DNA of 50,589 nucleotides from an uncultured Erysipelotrichaceae bacterium (lineage in GTDB: Bacteria; Bacillota_I; Bacilli_A; RF39; UBA660). Below are positions 1 to 9,700 of this stretch, piece after piece (within the stretch, counting starts at the first letter, position 1; each line of letters begins with the position of its first letter). A program made the position numbers and the translations under genes. The notes under the pieces were generated by a model that was not told where the DNA came from, made no database searches, and saw nothing but the letters and a program-made list of their open reading frames with translations. The stretch lies in assembly GCA_902767365.1 (NCBI GenBank), contig CACXGX010000046.1:1-50589 (forward strand), written 5' to 3'.

Positions 1-825
1 GTCGCAATGGGTGCTGCAATTCAAGGTGGAGTATTAACTGGAGAAGTTGACGATATAGTACTTCTAGATGTAACACCACTTTCACTTGGATTAGAGACTT
101 TAGGTGGAGTTATGACAACTCTAATTCCAAAGAATACTACAATACCAACAAGCAAGAAACAAATCTTCTCAACTGCAGCAGATAATCAACCAGCCGTTGA
201 CATTCACGTATTACAAGGAGAACGTCCAATGGCAGCAGATAACAAAACTTTAGGAAACTTCCAATTAACAGGTATTCCAGCTGCACCACGTGGAGTTCCA
301 CAAATTGAAGTAACGTTTGATATTGATGCTAATGGTATAGTTAACGTTAAAGCAAAAGACTTAGGAACTAACAAAGAACAACATATTACAATAACTGCAT
401 CAACTAACCTTACTGATGAAGAAATCGATAGAATGGTTAAAGAAGCAGAAGAAAATAAAGAAAAAGACGATAAACGCAAAGAAGAAGCAGAACTTAAAAA
501 TGATGCTGAACAATTAGTATTCCAAACTGAAAAATCATTAAAAGATCTTGGAGATAAAGTATCAGACAAAGAAAAAGAAGAAGCTGAAGATTTAGTTAAA
601 GATTTGAAGAAAGCTCTTGAAGATAATGATATGGATGAAATCAAAGAAAAGAAAGATGCTTTACAAGAAAAAGCAATGGCTTTAGCAACTAAAGTATATG
701 AACAAGTTCAAAAAGAACAAGAAGCAAATACTGAAGAAGAAAAAGATGAAGATGAAGAAAAGCAAAAAAAGAATAAGAAAAAGAAAGATGACGATGTAGA
801 AGAAGCAGAATACGAAGAAAAATAA
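1..825 (+). CDS. dnaK: Chaperone DnaK (Hsp70), 3' part only
   Basis: This is the C-terminal 274 residues of the cytosolic ATP-dependent Hsp70 chaperone, which binds exposed hydrophobic peptides with DnaJ and GrpE. The frame is open from base 1, so the gene starts upstream of the window and the nucleotide-binding domain is missing. The linker and substrate-binding start are visible as [20 protein letters not shown], followed by the beta-sandwich ([31 protein letters not shown]) and then the helical lid. The tail is unusually charged, a run of E, D and K ending AEYEEK in place of a longer G-rich tail. Family membership is certain. pepF and dnaJ follow on the same strand. Confidence 0.97.
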   Translation, partial: VAMGAAIQGGVLTGEVDDIVLLDVTPLSLGLETLGGVMTTLIPKNTTIPTSKKQIFSTAADNQPAVDIHVLQGERPMAADNKTLGNFQLTGIPAAPRGVPQIEVTFDIDANGIVNVKAKDLGTNKEQHITITASTNLTDEEIDRMVKEAEENKEKDDKRKEEAELKNDAEQLVFQTEKSLKDLGDKVSDKEKEEAEDLVKDLKKALEDNDMDEIKEKKDALQEKAMALATKVYEQVQKEQEANTEEEKDEDEEKQKKNKKKKDDDVEEAEYEEK

Positions 826-831
826 AAAAAA

Positions 832-855
832 GAAGTTCTAGGAAACTAGAACTTC
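832..855. other. Perfect 9-bp hairpin between dnaK and pepF
   Basis: The arms GAAGTTCTA and TAGAACTTC enclose a 6-base loop just after the dnaK stop. On the + strand no T-run follows, so a rho-independent stop for dnaK is doubtful. On the - strand the same hairpin is followed by about eight T residues (the A-run at 824-831). It could be an mRNA-processing or stability element that sets dnaK apart from pepF-dnaJ, or a terminator for antisense transcription. Confidence 0.55.
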
Positions 856-876
856 AACGTTATTAAGGAGATTAAT

Positions 877-2706
877 ATGGGTGAAATTAAAAATAGAAAT
901 GAAGTTGAAGATAAATATAAATGGGATTTAACTAAAATATATAAAACAGATAAAGACTATTTAAAAGATATTAAAAAAGTAGATAAAGAAATAGATAAAT
1001 TAACAATATATCAAAAAACTATGTTAAATAGTCCACAAGATCTTTATAAAACTACTAAAGCAATCTTTGATAGTGCTAGAAAAATAGATAAAATATATAC
1101 ATATGCCCATTTAAAATATAATGAAGATATAACTAATACTTCTTCATTAAAATTATTAGATAAAGCAGAAAACTTAAGTATTAAATTTAATCAAAATACT
1201 TCTTTCTATGATCCCTTATTGTTAGAATTAGAATATAAAGATATTGAAAAAATGTATAAAGAATATCCTTTATTAAAAGAATATAAAATTCACTATAAAA
1301 AAGCATTTAGATATAAAAAATACATGTTAACTGAACAAGAAGAAGCATTAATTAGTAAACTATCTAAAGCATATTCTGATAGTGAAACAATATTTAGTAC
1401 ATTAACTGACTCTGATATAGATTTTGGAACAATTAAAGATGAAAATGATAAAACAATAACTTTAACTAATACAAATTATTCTAATTACGTTAAGTCTAAC
1501 AATAGAAGAGTAAGACGTGATGCATTTATAAACCTTTATAAAACTTATGGAAGATATAAAACATCTTTATCTAAATTACTTGAAAAAGAAGTTAATCAAA
1601 CAGTAACATTTAATAAATTAAGAGGATATAAATCTAGTTTAGACTCTGCAATGTATCATGATGAATTAACTAAAGATGTATATAACTCTTTAATTGAGAG
1701 TGTATCTAATGGATTAAAACCATTATTCAAATATTATAAAATTAAAAAAGAAATACTTGGAGTAGATGAATTACATATTTACGATACATATGCTGATATT
1801 ATTCCTAAATATAGTAAAAAATATACATATGAAGACGCAAAAAAATTAATTTTAGAAACTCTACAAGTATTTGGGAACGATTATATAAATAATATCCAAA
1901 AAGCTTTTGATGAACATTGGATAGATGTTATGCCTAACACTGGTAAAACGGGTGGAGCATTCTCAGGTGGAGGATATGATACATATCCATACATCTTAAC
2001 AAACTTTCAAGGAGAATTTAATGATGTATCAACTATAATACACGAATTAGGACATTCAATGCATAGCTACTATTCAAGAGAAAATAATCCTTTTGAATAT
2101 TCAAGATATTCTATAGTAGTAGCAGAAGTTGCATCCACTGTAAACGAATTATTACTTGCAAAACATGTACTAAAAACATCTAAAGATTTAGAAGAGAAAT
2201 TATATATCTTAGATAGATTAATGAGTTTATTTAAAGGAACAATTTATAGACAAACAATGTATGAAGAGTTTGAAAAGTTCTTATATGAAACTGCAGAAAA
2301 AGATGAAGCGTTAACTTCAGATATATTATGTGACTATTTCTATAAATTAAATGAAAAATATTTTGGAAAAGACGTTAAATTAGATGAAGAAATAAAATAT
2401 GAATGGGCAAGAATGCCACATTTATACTATAATTTCTATATGTATAAATATGCAACTGGATTATCAGCAGCATGTCAAATAGTAAATCAAATACTAAGTA
2501 AAAAAGAACATGCAACTGAAAATTATTTAAAATTCTTAAAAACAGGCTCAAGAATGGCACCAAATGAAGAATTAAAAATAAATGGTGTTGATTTAACAAA
2601 AAAGAGTGTTTGTGATAATGCTATTAAAATGTTCTCTGAGTTAGTTGACGAATTTGAAAAAACATACAAAGAATATAAAAAGAGTAGTGGTGATATAAAT
2701 GAATAA
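877..2706 (+). CDS. pepF: Oligoendopeptidase F (M3B metallopeptidase)
   Basis: A 609-residue cytosolic zinc peptidase that cleaves short peptides, usually as part of peptide turnover. The zinc-binding motif is HELGH inside [16 protein letters not shown], with the distal glutamate expected in the following [14 protein letters not shown] segment. The length matches the family (about 600). The start is supported by AAGGAG eight bases upstream. The gene sits between dnaK and dnaJ and its end overlaps the dnaJ start by 8 bases, so it is probably co-translated with dnaJ. That placement is unusual, because dnaJ normally follows dnaK directly. Identification is secure; a specific role in heat shock is inferred from position only. 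Confidence 0.95.
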   Translation: MGEIKNRNEVEDKYKWDLTKIYKTDKDYLKDIKKVDKEIDKLTIYQKTMLNSPQDLYKTTKAIFDSARKIDKIYTYAHLKYNEDITNTSSLKLLDKAENLSIKFNQNTSFYDPLLLELEYKDIEKMYKEYPLLKEYKIHYKKAFRYKKYMLTEQEEALISKLSKAYSDSETIFSTLTDSDIDFGTIKDENDKTITLTNTNYSNYVKSNNRRVRRDAFINLYKTYGRYKTSLSKLLEKEVNQTVTFNKLRGYKSSLDSAMYHDELTKDVYNSLIESVSNGLKPLFKYYKIKKEILGVDELHIYDTYADIIPKYSKKYTYEDAKKLILETLQVFGNDYINNIQKAFDEHWIDVMPNTGKTGGAFSGGGYDTYPYILTNFQGEFNDVSTIIHELGHSMHSYYSRENNPFEYSRYSIVVAEVASTVNELLLAKHVLKTSKDLEEKLYILDRLMSLFKGTIYRQTMYEEFEKFLYETAEKDEALTSDILCDYFYKLNEKYFGKDVKLDEEIKYEWARMPHLYYNFYMYKYATGLSAACQIVNQILSKKEHATENYLKFLKTGSRMAPNEELKINGVDLTKKSVCDNAIKMFSELVDEFEKTYKEYKKSSGDINE

Positions 2707-3805
2707 AAAAGATTATTATGAAACATTAGGAGTATCAAAAGATGCAAGTGATGTTGAAATAAAAAGTGCTTATAGAAGATTAGCTAAAAAATACCATCCT
2801 GATATTAATAAAGAAGAAGGAGCAGAAGCAAAATTTAAAGAAATACAAGAAGCATATGATGTATTAGGGGACGAAAATAAACGTCGTCAATATGATCAGT
2901 TTGGAAGTGCAGCTTTCGATCAAACCGCAGGTTATGGTGGCCAAGGTGGATTTGGAGGATTTGATGCTTCTGGATTTGATTTTGGTGATATCTTTGATAA
3001 TATCTTTGGAGGAGGTTTTGGAGGCTTTTCAAGTTCTTCAAAAGCAAGAGCACAACAAGGTAGCGATAGATTAATGAGAGTAAGACTTACTTTCGAAGAA
3101 GCAGTCTTTGGATGTGAAAAAGATATTAAACTTGAAGTAAATGATAAATGTGATGATTGTAATGGAAAAGGAGGAACAGGAGAAGAAACTTGTTCAGAAT
3201 GTCACGGAAGTGGAAGTGTTACAACAGAACAAAGAACACTTTTTGGAACATTTATGTCAAAATCAACTTGTTCTAAATGTGGAGGAAAAGGTAAGACATA
3301 TAAAACGAAATGTTCAACATGTCATGGAACTGGAAGAATAATATCTAATAAAACAATTACTGTAAGTATTCCAAAAGGAGTAGACACTGGTAATAGATTA
3401 AGAATAACTGGAAAAGGTGAACCAGGAATTAACGGAGGACCAAACGGAGACTTATATCTAGAATTTGTTGTAGAAAAACATGAATACTATAATAGAGATG
3501 GAGACGACATTTATCTAAAAGTACCTATTAATATAACTGAAGCAGTATTAGGTACAAAAAAAGAAATCCCAACACTATTTGGAAATGTTAAATTAACAAT
3601 ACCTGAAGGAACAAATACAGGTGATAAACAAAGAATTAAAGGTAAAGGAATCAATAAAGGAGATATGTACGTTATAATGGATGTACGCATACCTAAAAAA
3701 ATATCAAGAGATCAAAAGAAATTATTTGAAGAACTTGAAGATACTGATATGGATGATACAGTAATTAAAGATTTTGATAAATTTACTGAAAGAAATGATA
3801 GATAA
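2699..3805 (+). CDS. dnaJ: Co-chaperone DnaJ (Hsp40, type I)
   Basis: A 368-residue type I Hsp40 that delivers unfolded substrates to DnaK and stimulates its ATPase. The domain order is complete: an N-terminal J domain with the HPD motif in [10 protein letters not shown], a Gly/Phe-rich linker ([15 protein letters not shown]), a zinc-finger region with four CxxCxGxG-type repeats ([32 protein letters not shown]), and the C-terminal substrate-binding part. It starts inside the last codons of pepF, so translation is probably coupled. A terminator overlaps its stop codon, ending the dnaK-pepF-dnaJ group. No CIRCE element could be examined because the operon start lies outside the window. Confidence 0.98.
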   Translation: MNKKDYYETLGVSKDASDVEIKSAYRRLAKKYHPDINKEEGAEAKFKEIQEAYDVLGDENKRRQYDQFGSAAFDQTAGYGGQGGFGGFDASGFDFGDIFDNIFGGGFGGFSSSSKARAQQGSDRLMRVRLTFEEAVFGCEKDIKLEVNDKCDDCNGKGGTGEETCSECHGSGSVTTEQRTLFGTFMSKSTCSKCGGKGKTYKTKCSTCHGTGRIISNKTITVSIPKGVDTGNRLRITGKGEPGINGGPNGDLYLEFVVEKHEYYNRDGDDIYLKVPINITEAVLGTKKEIPTLFGNVKLTIPEGTNTGDKQRIKGKGINKGDMYVIMDVRIPKKISRDQKKLFEELEDTDMDDTVIKDFDKFTERNDR

Positions 3806-3820
3806 TTGTCTATCATTTTT
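3795..3820 (+). terminator. Rho-independent terminator of dnaJ
   Basis: The arms ATGATAGA and TCTATCAT (8 bp, 6-base loop) are followed by a short T-run. The dnaJ stop codon TAA at 3803-3805 lies in the loop, so the hairpin uses the last dnaJ codons as its 5' arm. Confidence 0.75.
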
Positions 3821-3852
3821 AATTGTGATAATATAAAGACGGAAGTGATTAT

Positions 3853-4536
3853 ATGAAAATTGGAATAATATTTGCAATAGAAGAAGAGTTAAATGCTTTT
3901 AAAGATTTAATAAAAGTTAATAAAGAATATACTATATTTGATCTTACTTTTTATGAAGGAGAAACAAATAATATTACATGTGTATTTGTACAATGTGGAG
4001 TAGGTAAGGTTAATGCAGCAAGAACTACTCAAATATTAATAGATAATATGAAGGTTGACTATATATTTAATGTAGGAGTAGCAGGTGGAATAGATGAATC
4101 ACTTAAAGTAGGAGACATAGTTATTGGAGAAAAATTAGTTCAACATGATTTTGATGTAACTCCATTTGATTATAAAAAGGGTCAAATACCTAATGTAGGA
4201 ACTTTTATAGATTCAGACGAATATTTAATTAAAATAGCAGAAAAGTGTCTAAAAAAGGCTAAAAAAGGTGTTATAGCAAGTGGTGATATTTTTGTAACAG
4301 AAGAATGGATGAGTAAAAAAATAAATAAAAAATTTAATGCTTTATGTTGTGAGATGGAAGGAGCATCAATCGCTCAAGTATGTTTCCTATCTCATATACC
4401 ATTCTTAGTTATAAGAAGCATATCTGATGTTCCTAACAATGACAATGTTGTTACATATGAAGAATTTGTAGAACATAGTTCAGTTGTAATTGCAAATGGA
4501 ATGCTTAAAATAATTAATAATTTAGAAAGAATGTAA
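3853..4536 (+). CDS. mtnN: 5'-methylthioadenosine/S-adenosylhomocysteine nucleosidase
   Basis: A 227-residue cytosolic hydrolase that removes adenine from MTA and SAH. It recycles methionine and clears the by-product of SAM-dependent methylation, and can supply the AI-2 precursor. Family signatures are the N-terminal MKIGIIFAIEEEL, the ribose/phosphate loop FNVGVAGGI, SGDIFV, the substrate glutamate in CCEMEGASIAQV and the catalytic aspartate in VIRSISD. The length is normal for Pfs/MtnN. The start is preceded by GGAAGTGAT. The next gene begins 6 bases after its stop. Confidence 0.95.
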   Translation: MKIGIIFAIEEELNAFKDLIKVNKEYTIFDLTFYEGETNNITCVFVQCGVGKVNAARTTQILIDNMKVDYIFNVGVAGGIDESLKVGDIVIGEKLVQHDFDVTPFDYKKGQIPNVGTFIDSDEYLIKIAEKCLKKAKKGVIASGDIFVTEEWMSKKINKKFNALCCEMEGASIAQVCFLSHIPFLVIRSISDVPNNDNVVTYEEFVEHSSVVIANGMLKIINNLERM

Positions 4537-4542
4537 ATATAT

Positions 4543-4950
4543 ATGTTTAAAATAAAAGGAAAAAGTAATTACGACTATTTAAAAAAACAATTGAAAAAAA
4601 TGCATATTTCACTTCAAGAAATAGAAAAAAATCATATTGATTTATTACATTATAGTTTTCATGATTATACAATTGAAGAAATAAAGCTAACTGAAAATAA
4701 ACTTCATATGATATTTAAAAAAGGATGGGATATAATAAATAACACTACCGAAAAAGAAATTATTTTTAATAATTACAAATTAATATATGGCTTTGAGAAC
4801 ATAAACTCTTTAAAAGATTTTAATTGGATAACACATATTATTAATAAAGTAGATGATAAATATAGAATATATATTCAAATTTCTGGTATTAGTAATACAT
4901 ATGATTTATTAATAATCGATTGTGATTCTATCGAAAGAGTTATTTTGTAA
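4543..4950 (+). CDS. Hypothetical protein, 135 residues
   Basis: The family was not recognised. The protein looks soluble: a Lys-rich N-terminal helix (KGKSNYDYLKKQLKKMH), then alternating short strands (YNFE/INSL, KYRIYIQISG), ending IDCDSIERVIL, with no signal peptide or membrane segment. It starts 6 bases after mtnN without a clear Shine-Dalgarno sequence, so translation may depend on coupling to mtnN. The coding bias (AAA, ATA, TTA) matches its neighbours. It is convergent with rarA. It could be a small regulatory or immunity-like protein, but nothing in the sequence decides this. Confidence 0.75.
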   Translation: MFKIKGKSNYDYLKKQLKKMHISLQEIEKNHIDLLHYSFHDYTIEEIKLTENKLHMIFKKGWDIINNTTEKEIIFNNYKLIYGFENINSLKDFNWITHIINKVDDKYRIYIQISGISNTYDLLIIDCDSIERVIL

Positions 4951-5014
4951 TAATTTGAAATCATATTAATGTTATAAATATTTGTTGGAGAAAACTTCAT
5001 TTAATAAAAAAAGA

Positions 5015-6238
5015 TTATTTAGATGCTTTAAAAAGTTTATCTAAATGATCTTTTATTTGTTTTAACTGTCTTTCATATTGACTAGTTTCTTTAGGAACAT
5101 AATAATTTTTGTTTTTTAAGTTATCAGGTAAATACTGTTGCGCTACAAAGTCTCCTGGATAGTCATGAGGATAGATATAACCAAAAGCAGTAGAATTAAT
5201 ATGCTTTGGTACTTTATCACATTTACCAGTTCTAACGTCATCTAAAGCAGCATTTATTGCCATAACAGCAGAATTAGATTTAGGAGATAAAGACATTTCA
5301 ATAACAATTTCTCCAAGAGGAATAACACATTCTGGAAAACCAACAAGTTCTGATGCGTCAATTGCAGCTTTTAATCTCGGCCCAAGGGCTGGATTTGCAA
5401 GTCCAATATCTTCATATACTATTACTGATAAACGTCTATATATACTATCTAAATCTCCTGCTTCTAATAATCTTGCTAAATAGTGTAACGATGCATTAAC
5501 ATCACTTCCTCTAATAGATTTTTGAAATGCTGATAACACATCATAATGTCCATCTTCATTCTTATCATGAAAAAAAGCAGGCTTATTATTAATTAGTTTA
5601 ATATGATCTACATCAATCTCTTTATTACTAGAAGAGTAGAATGATACTTCAAGTAAGTTATAGGCATATCGAAGATCATTTCCTGATATTGCTGCAATAT
5701 ATTTTATAGCGTCATCGCTTATCTTAATTCCATCTAAATAAGGACTCTTGCAAGCTCTTTTAAGTCCTTCAATAATATCATCTTCTGAAAGAGGAAGTAA
5801 CTCAAATAAATGACATCTACTTCTAATAGCAGGATTTATCTTATGATATGGATTACTTGTAGTAAGTCCAATAATAGTTATTAAACCACTTTCTATTTGA
5901 GGAAGAAGTAAATCTTGTTTATCTTTATTTAAACGATGTATTTCATCAATAATAACAACAAGCCCTTCATACATTTTGGCTTCTTCAACAATAACATCAA
6001 AATCATGTTTATTATTAATTGTAGCATTAAAAAATCTATAACGAACACCTAAATCATTAACAATCGCATTAGCAATAGAAGTTTTACCTATACCAGGTCT
6101 ACCATATAAAATCATAGATGGTATTTTCTTATTATTAACTAAATTTCTTAATATTTTTCCTTCTCCTAAAAGATGTTTCTGTCCAATAACATCATCAATA
6201 GATTTAGGAGCTAGTTTAAGCGCTAAAGGTTTATCCAT
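5015..6238 (-). CDS. rarA: Replication-associated recombination protein RarA (MgsA), AAA+ ATPase
   Basis: A 407-residue AAA+ ATPase of the clamp-loader-like RarA/MgsA/WRNIP1 family, which acts at stalled replication forks. Visible features are an N-terminal DVIGQKHLLGEGKILR, Walker A GRPGIGKTS, Walker B VVIIDEIHRLNKDKQ, sensor 1 (TIIGLTTSNPYHKINPAIRSR), and the C-terminal tetramerisation region (YPHDYPGDFVAQQYLPDNL). The ATG at 6238 is preferred to the GTG nine bases upstream because GGGTGAT sits just before it. It is divergent from xerD, and the 97-base gap between the two starts must hold both promoters. Being on the - strand it is the exception in the otherwise + strand left part. Confidence 0.95.
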   Translation of the reverse strand: MDKPLALKLAPKSIDDVIGQKHLLGEGKILRNLVNNKKIPSMILYGRPGIGKTSIANAIVNDLGVRYRFFNATINNKHDFDVIVEEAKMYEGLVVIIDEIHRLNKDKQDLLLPQIESGLITIIGLTTSNPYHKINPAIRSRCHLFELLPLSEDDIIEGLKRACKSPYLDGIKISDDAIKYIAAISGNDLRYAYNLLEVSFYSSSNKEIDVDHIKLINNKPAFFHDKNEDGHYDVLSAFQKSIRGSDVNASLHYLARLLEAGDLDSIYRRLSVIVYEDIGLANPALGPRLKAAIDASELVGFPECVIPLGEIVIEMSLSPKSNSAVMAINAALDDVRTGKCDKVPKHINSTAFGYIYPHDYPGDFVAQQYLPDNLKNKNYYVPKETSQYERQLKQIKDHLDKLFKASK

Positions 6239-6335
6239 ATAAATCACCCAAAAAATATTATATCAAACATTTGTCTTATAAAAAAGATATAATCAAAAAA
6301 AGAAAAATGAGATATAATATATACAAGGTGATAAA

Positions 6336-7232
6336 ATGAAAGATGATATAGATAACTATAAGAATTACCTAATATTTGAAAGAAGAATGGCTAAAAATAC
6401 TACTAATTCATATATTAAAGACATTGAAGGTTATAAACTATTTTTAGAAGAGCAAGAAAAAATAGACAATGTAGACAAAATAAAAAAAGAAAATATTGAA
6501 AATTATTTAGAATACTTAAATAAAAATAATTATAGTACAACATCTATTGCAAGAAAATTAACCGCTATTAAAAACTTTCATAAATATTTATTTGCTACAA
6601 ATAGACTTAATACTGATGAAGCATTAACAATTGATAGACCAAAGTTAAGGAAAACTATCCCTAATGTGTTAACGATAGAAGAAGTAGACAATTTATTAAA
6701 TATAAAAACTGATACTAAATTTGACTATCGAAATAAAGCTATGTTAGAATTACTATATGGAACAGGACTTAGAATTACTGAAATGCTAGATTTAAAACTT
6801 ACAGATGTAGATTTTGAAAATTGTATAATAAGATGTTTTGGTAAAGGAAGTAAAGAACGTATCGTTCCAATTGGAGAATATATAATTGATTCTTTAAAAG
6901 ATTATTTAGAATATGGAAGAAGATTTTTAATAAATAGTAAAAAAATGTCAGATTATTTATTTTTAAATAATTTAGGTGGTAGAATATCTAGATTTAGTTT
7001 TTTTAAAATTTTAAAGAAATTATTAAGAGAAAAAGGAATAAAAAAAGATATATCTCCCCATAGTCTTCGTCATAGTTTTGCAACCCATATGTTAGAAAAT
7101 GGAGCAGATTTAAGAAGTATTCAAGAGTTACTTGGGCATAGTGACATTGCCACAACAAGAATCTATACTCATATAACAAATAAAAAAGTACAAAATGATT
7201 ATATAGAATACCATCCAAGAAGTAAAAAATAG
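6336..7232 (+). CDS. xerD: Tyrosine recombinase XerD
   Basis: A 298-residue site-specific tyrosine recombinase that resolves chromosome dimers at dif with XerC. It has an N-terminal SAM-like core-binding domain (about residues 1-85) and a catalytic domain with all expected residues: Arg in GTGLRITEML, Lys in GKGSKERIVP, His and Arg in SPHSLRHSFATH, His in ELLGHSDIATT and the nucleophile Tyr in RIYTHI. XerD rather than XerC is favoured because deoB follows directly, the same ripX-drm pair as in Bacillus. AAGGTGAT precedes the start. A dif-like site lies about 2.5 kb downstream. Confidence 0.92.
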   Translation: MKDDIDNYKNYLIFERRMAKNTTNSYIKDIEGYKLFLEEQEKIDNVDKIKKENIENYLEYLNKNNYSTTSIARKLTAIKNFHKYLFATNRLNTDEALTIDRPKLRKTIPNVLTIEEVDNLLNIKTDTKFDYRNKAMLELLYGTGLRITEMLDLKLTDVDFENCIIRCFGKGSKERIVPIGEYIIDSLKDYLEYGRRFLINSKKMSDYLFLNNLGGRISRFSFFKILKKLLREKGIKKDISPHSLRHSFATHMLENGADLRSIQELLGHSDIATTRIYTHITNKKVQNDYIEYHPRSKK

Positions 7233-7243
7233 GAGTGTTTAAA

Positions 7244-8410
7244 ATGTTTAAAAGAATATTTTTAATAGTGCTAGATTCACTAGGAGTAGGAGAAGCACTT
7301 GATGCTAATGTATATAATGATACTGGAGCAAATACATTAAAGCATATAATGGAAAAGCATAAATTATATGTACCAAATTTAGAAAAATTAGGATTTTTAA
7401 ATACAATAAATATGTCTGATAAAAAAGATGTTGATGCATATTACACAATAGCAAAACCAACTAACGTAGGAAAAGACAGTTTAACTGGTCACTATGAATT
7501 AATGGGAATAAAAAGTACAAAACCATTTAAACTTTTTACAGAAAAAGCATTTCCTAGAGAACTACTGGAAAAAATAGAAGAAGTTACTGGAAAAAGAGTA
7601 ATAGGAAATAAAGTAATAAATGGTGATAAAATAATAAATGAATTAGGAGAAAGACATCTTTCATACGGAAGTTTAATAATCTATACTTCAAATGACTCAA
7701 CACTACAAGTAGCAGCACACGAAGATGTTATACCAATACCAAAATTATATCAATATTGTGAAAAAATAAGAAAAATAACATTAGATGATGAATATAAAGT
7801 AGCAAGAGTAATAGCAAGACCATTTACAGGTAAACCAGGAAAATTTAAATTTACTCAAGATAGATGTGATTATGCTGTTAAACCACCTCATAAAAGTATA
7901 ATGAATTCATTAAAAGAACATGATTATAGTGTTATATCTATTGGTAAAATAAATGATATTTTTGATGGGGAAGGAATTACTAAAATAGTAAAATCATCAA
8001 ATAATAACATGGATACTCTTACAAAATTAACAGATATTATGACTAAGAAATTCTCTGGTTTATGTATAACTAATTTAAACGATTTTGATGCTATATATGG
8101 ACATAATAGAGATGTAGAAGGTTATGCCGGAGCAATTGAAGAATTTGACGTAGAAATACCACTATTATTAAATAAATTAGAAAATGATGATTTATTAATA
8201 ATTACTGCAGATCATGGAAACGATCCAACATTTCCAGGATTTTCTCACACAAGAGAAAACGTGCCAGTAATAATATTTGGAAGACGTTTTAAAGAACCGA
8301 AAAAACTAGATTCACTAAAAAGCCTTGCAGATATAGGAGCAACTATTGCAGATAATTTTAAAGTAGAAATGCCAGAAATAGGAGAAAGTTTCTTAAATAA
8401 ATTGAAATAG
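7244..8410 (+). CDS. deoB: Phosphopentomutase
   Basis: A 388-residue metalloenzyme of the alkaline-phosphatase superfamily that interconverts ribose/deoxyribose 1-phosphate and 5-phosphate in nucleoside salvage. Signatures are DSLGVGEALDA at the N terminus (metal and nucleophile region), GKDSLTGHYELMG, TSNDSTLQVAAHED and the C-terminal metal motif ITADHGNDPTFPGFSHTREN. The ATG at 7244 is chosen over the GTG at 7235, because AGGAG at 7231-7235 is correctly spaced for the former and overlaps the latter. It lies 11 bases after xerD, as in the Bacillus ripX-drm arrangement, so the two are probably co-transcribed. Its 3' end forms part of a terminator. Confidence 0.96.
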   Translation: MFKRIFLIVLDSLGVGEALDANVYNDTGANTLKHIMEKHKLYVPNLEKLGFLNTINMSDKKDVDAYYTIAKPTNVGKDSLTGHYELMGIKSTKPFKLFTEKAFPRELLEKIEEVTGKRVIGNKVINGDKIINELGERHLSYGSLIIYTSNDSTLQVAAHEDVIPIPKLYQYCEKIRKITLDDEYKVARVIARPFTGKPGKFKFTQDRCDYAVKPPHKSIMNSLKEHDYSVISIGKINDIFDGEGITKIVKSSNNNMDTLTKLTDIMTKKFSGLCITNLNDFDAIYGHNRDVEGYAGAIEEFDVEIPLLLNKLENDDLLIITADHGNDPTFPGFSHTRENVPVIIFGRRFKEPKKLDSLKSLADIGATIADNFKVEMPEIGESFLNKLK

Positions 8411-8424
8411 AAACTTTCTTTTTT
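8383..8424 (+). terminator. Terminator of xerD-deoB
   Basis: The arms AGAAAGTTTC and GAAACTTTCT are 10 bp long with a 17-base loop and are followed by a T-run. The left arm lies within the last deoB codons and the right arm begins at the last base of the stop codon. Confidence 0.75.
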
Positions 8425-8425
8425 C

Positions 8426-8453
8426 TTGTAAAAAAAAGTAAAAATGATACAAT
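8426..8453 (+). promoter_or_regulatory. Candidate sigma-A promoter for the membrane gene at 8472
   Basis: TTGTAA at 8426-8431 and TACAAT at 8448-8453 are separated by 16 bases, immediately after the deoB terminator and 18 bases before the next start. The match is moderate in such AT-rich DNA. Confidence 0.5.
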
Positions 8454-8471
8454 TAATATGGAGTTGATAAT

Positions 8472-9659
8472 ATGTATAGTAATATCATAATAACATTAAT
8501 AAATGTATTATTATTTTTATATAAAGATAAATCAAAAAACGACAATGAATATACAAAAGAAAAAAAATACTATTATCAAGAAAAAGAAAAGAAAATTATA
8601 AAAATAGCAAATATATTCAATGTAATAATAAATGTTATTGCAATTATAATAATGTTATTAAACAGCATAAAATTAGATATCATATATATAATAACATTAA
8701 TGATATATTTAATAAGTTTTATTATTATTTCATTAAAAAAAGAGCATAAAAAAAGATTAAAAATAATTAATAAAAAATATATAACAATAAGTGATATAGC
8801 TATTATTTTATCATCTATAATATTTATTATTGCATGTCATACAAATATAGCGAATAATAATGGTTTATTATTTGTAGCACTAGGATTAATACTAATATTA
8901 ATATATATAGGATTTTTAATATATATAATCATAAAAGAGAAAAAATATACATGTTATAATTCTAGCGAAGAAGATTATTTTTTAGATATAAAATTCACAA
9001 AAAAAATAGAATTAAATAAAACAGTAAATTATGTAATATATATATTTACAACAATATTGTTTGTCTTAATAAAAATACCATATATGTTTATTCTATATAT
9101 ATTAGTTGAAATATTACTAATATACATAATAAATAAAAAATATAAAAAAATAATAAATCAAAGTGATAAATTATATAAAAAAATATCAATAGCAAATGAA
9201 TCTCCTGGAATAGTATATGCTTTTCAATTTGTAAAAGATATATTATTATTTAAAAAATTAATCATATTATTAATAATCTATTCATTATCAATTTTATCAA
9301 TGTATATAGTAGGGGAGAGTGCATTCGTATTAATATCATCTGGATTATACCTACTCCTACTATACAATATAATAATAGATAAAAAATATTTAATAAGATA
9401 TATTATGTCATTGAATAAAGAATTAATTGACAAAAAAAGCTATACAATTGATATAACAAAAAAAATAAATTATATTGATAAAATAAAATTCTTTAAAATA
9501 ACATTATATAAAATAATAATTCAAGATAATATAAATTATGAATCAAATATAATATTATATGATCCAGAATTAATAATAGAAGAATTAAATATAAAAATAA
9601 ATAAATCTAATTTAGAAGACTATATAACAATAGAAAATATATTATATGAAGAAGAGTAG
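8472..9659 (+). CDS. Unknown multi-pass membrane protein, 395 residues
   Basis: No family was recognised. The protein is very rich in Ile, Lys, Tyr and Asn. It has about eight hydrophobic segments: residues 1-16, two between 48 and 91, two between 112 and 155, then IFTTILFVLIKIPYMFILYI, a segment near LIILLIIYSLSILSMYIVGE, and one around FVLISSGLYLLLLYNIII. A charged, probably cytosolic C-terminal part of about 85 residues follows. No catalytic motif is obvious. It has its own candidate promoter and terminator, so it is probably a single-gene unit. It is the last + strand gene before the dif-like site. It is even more AT-rich than its neighbours, mostly through ATA and AAA codons. Confidence 0.8.
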   Translation: MYSNIIITLINVLLFLYKDKSKNDNEYTKEKKYYYQEKEKKIIKIANIFNVIINVIAIIIMLLNSIKLDIIYIITLMIYLISFIIISLKKEHKKRLKIINKKYITISDIAIILSSIIFIIACHTNIANNNGLLFVALGLILILIYIGFLIYIIIKEKKYTCYNSSEEDYFLDIKFTKKIELNKTVNYVIYIFTTILFVLIKIPYMFILYILVEILLIYIINKKYKKIINQSDKLYKKISIANESPGIVYAFQFVKDILLFKKLIILLIIYSLSILSMYIVGESAFVLISSGLYLLLLYNIIIDKKYLIRYIMSLNKELIDKKSYTIDITKKINYIDKIKFFKITLYKIIIQDNINYESNIILYDPELIIEELNIKINKSNLEDYITIENILYEEE

Positions 9660-9688
9660 TAATATAAGAAAGTATTACTATTTTTTTT
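9657..9688 (+). terminator. Terminator of the 395-residue membrane protein gene
   Basis: A perfect 8-bp stem, TAGTAATA and TATTACTA, with an 8-base loop, is followed by eight T. The first three bases of the stem are the TAG stop codon. Confidence 0.85.
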
Positions 9689-9700
9689 ATATTATATTAA

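Noticed and set aside
204..644. Open frame on the - strand inside dnaK
   Set aside because: Shadow of the repetitive Glu/Lys coding of dnaK, giving a Ser/Leu-only protein without ribosome binding site; similar shadows elsewhere (e.g. in pilB, uvrC, murE) were dropped for the same reason.
6336..7232. xerD as the integrase of a mobile element
   Set aside because: It has the housekeeping xerD-deoB neighbourhood; no attachment-site duplication, phage genes or composition change was seen.
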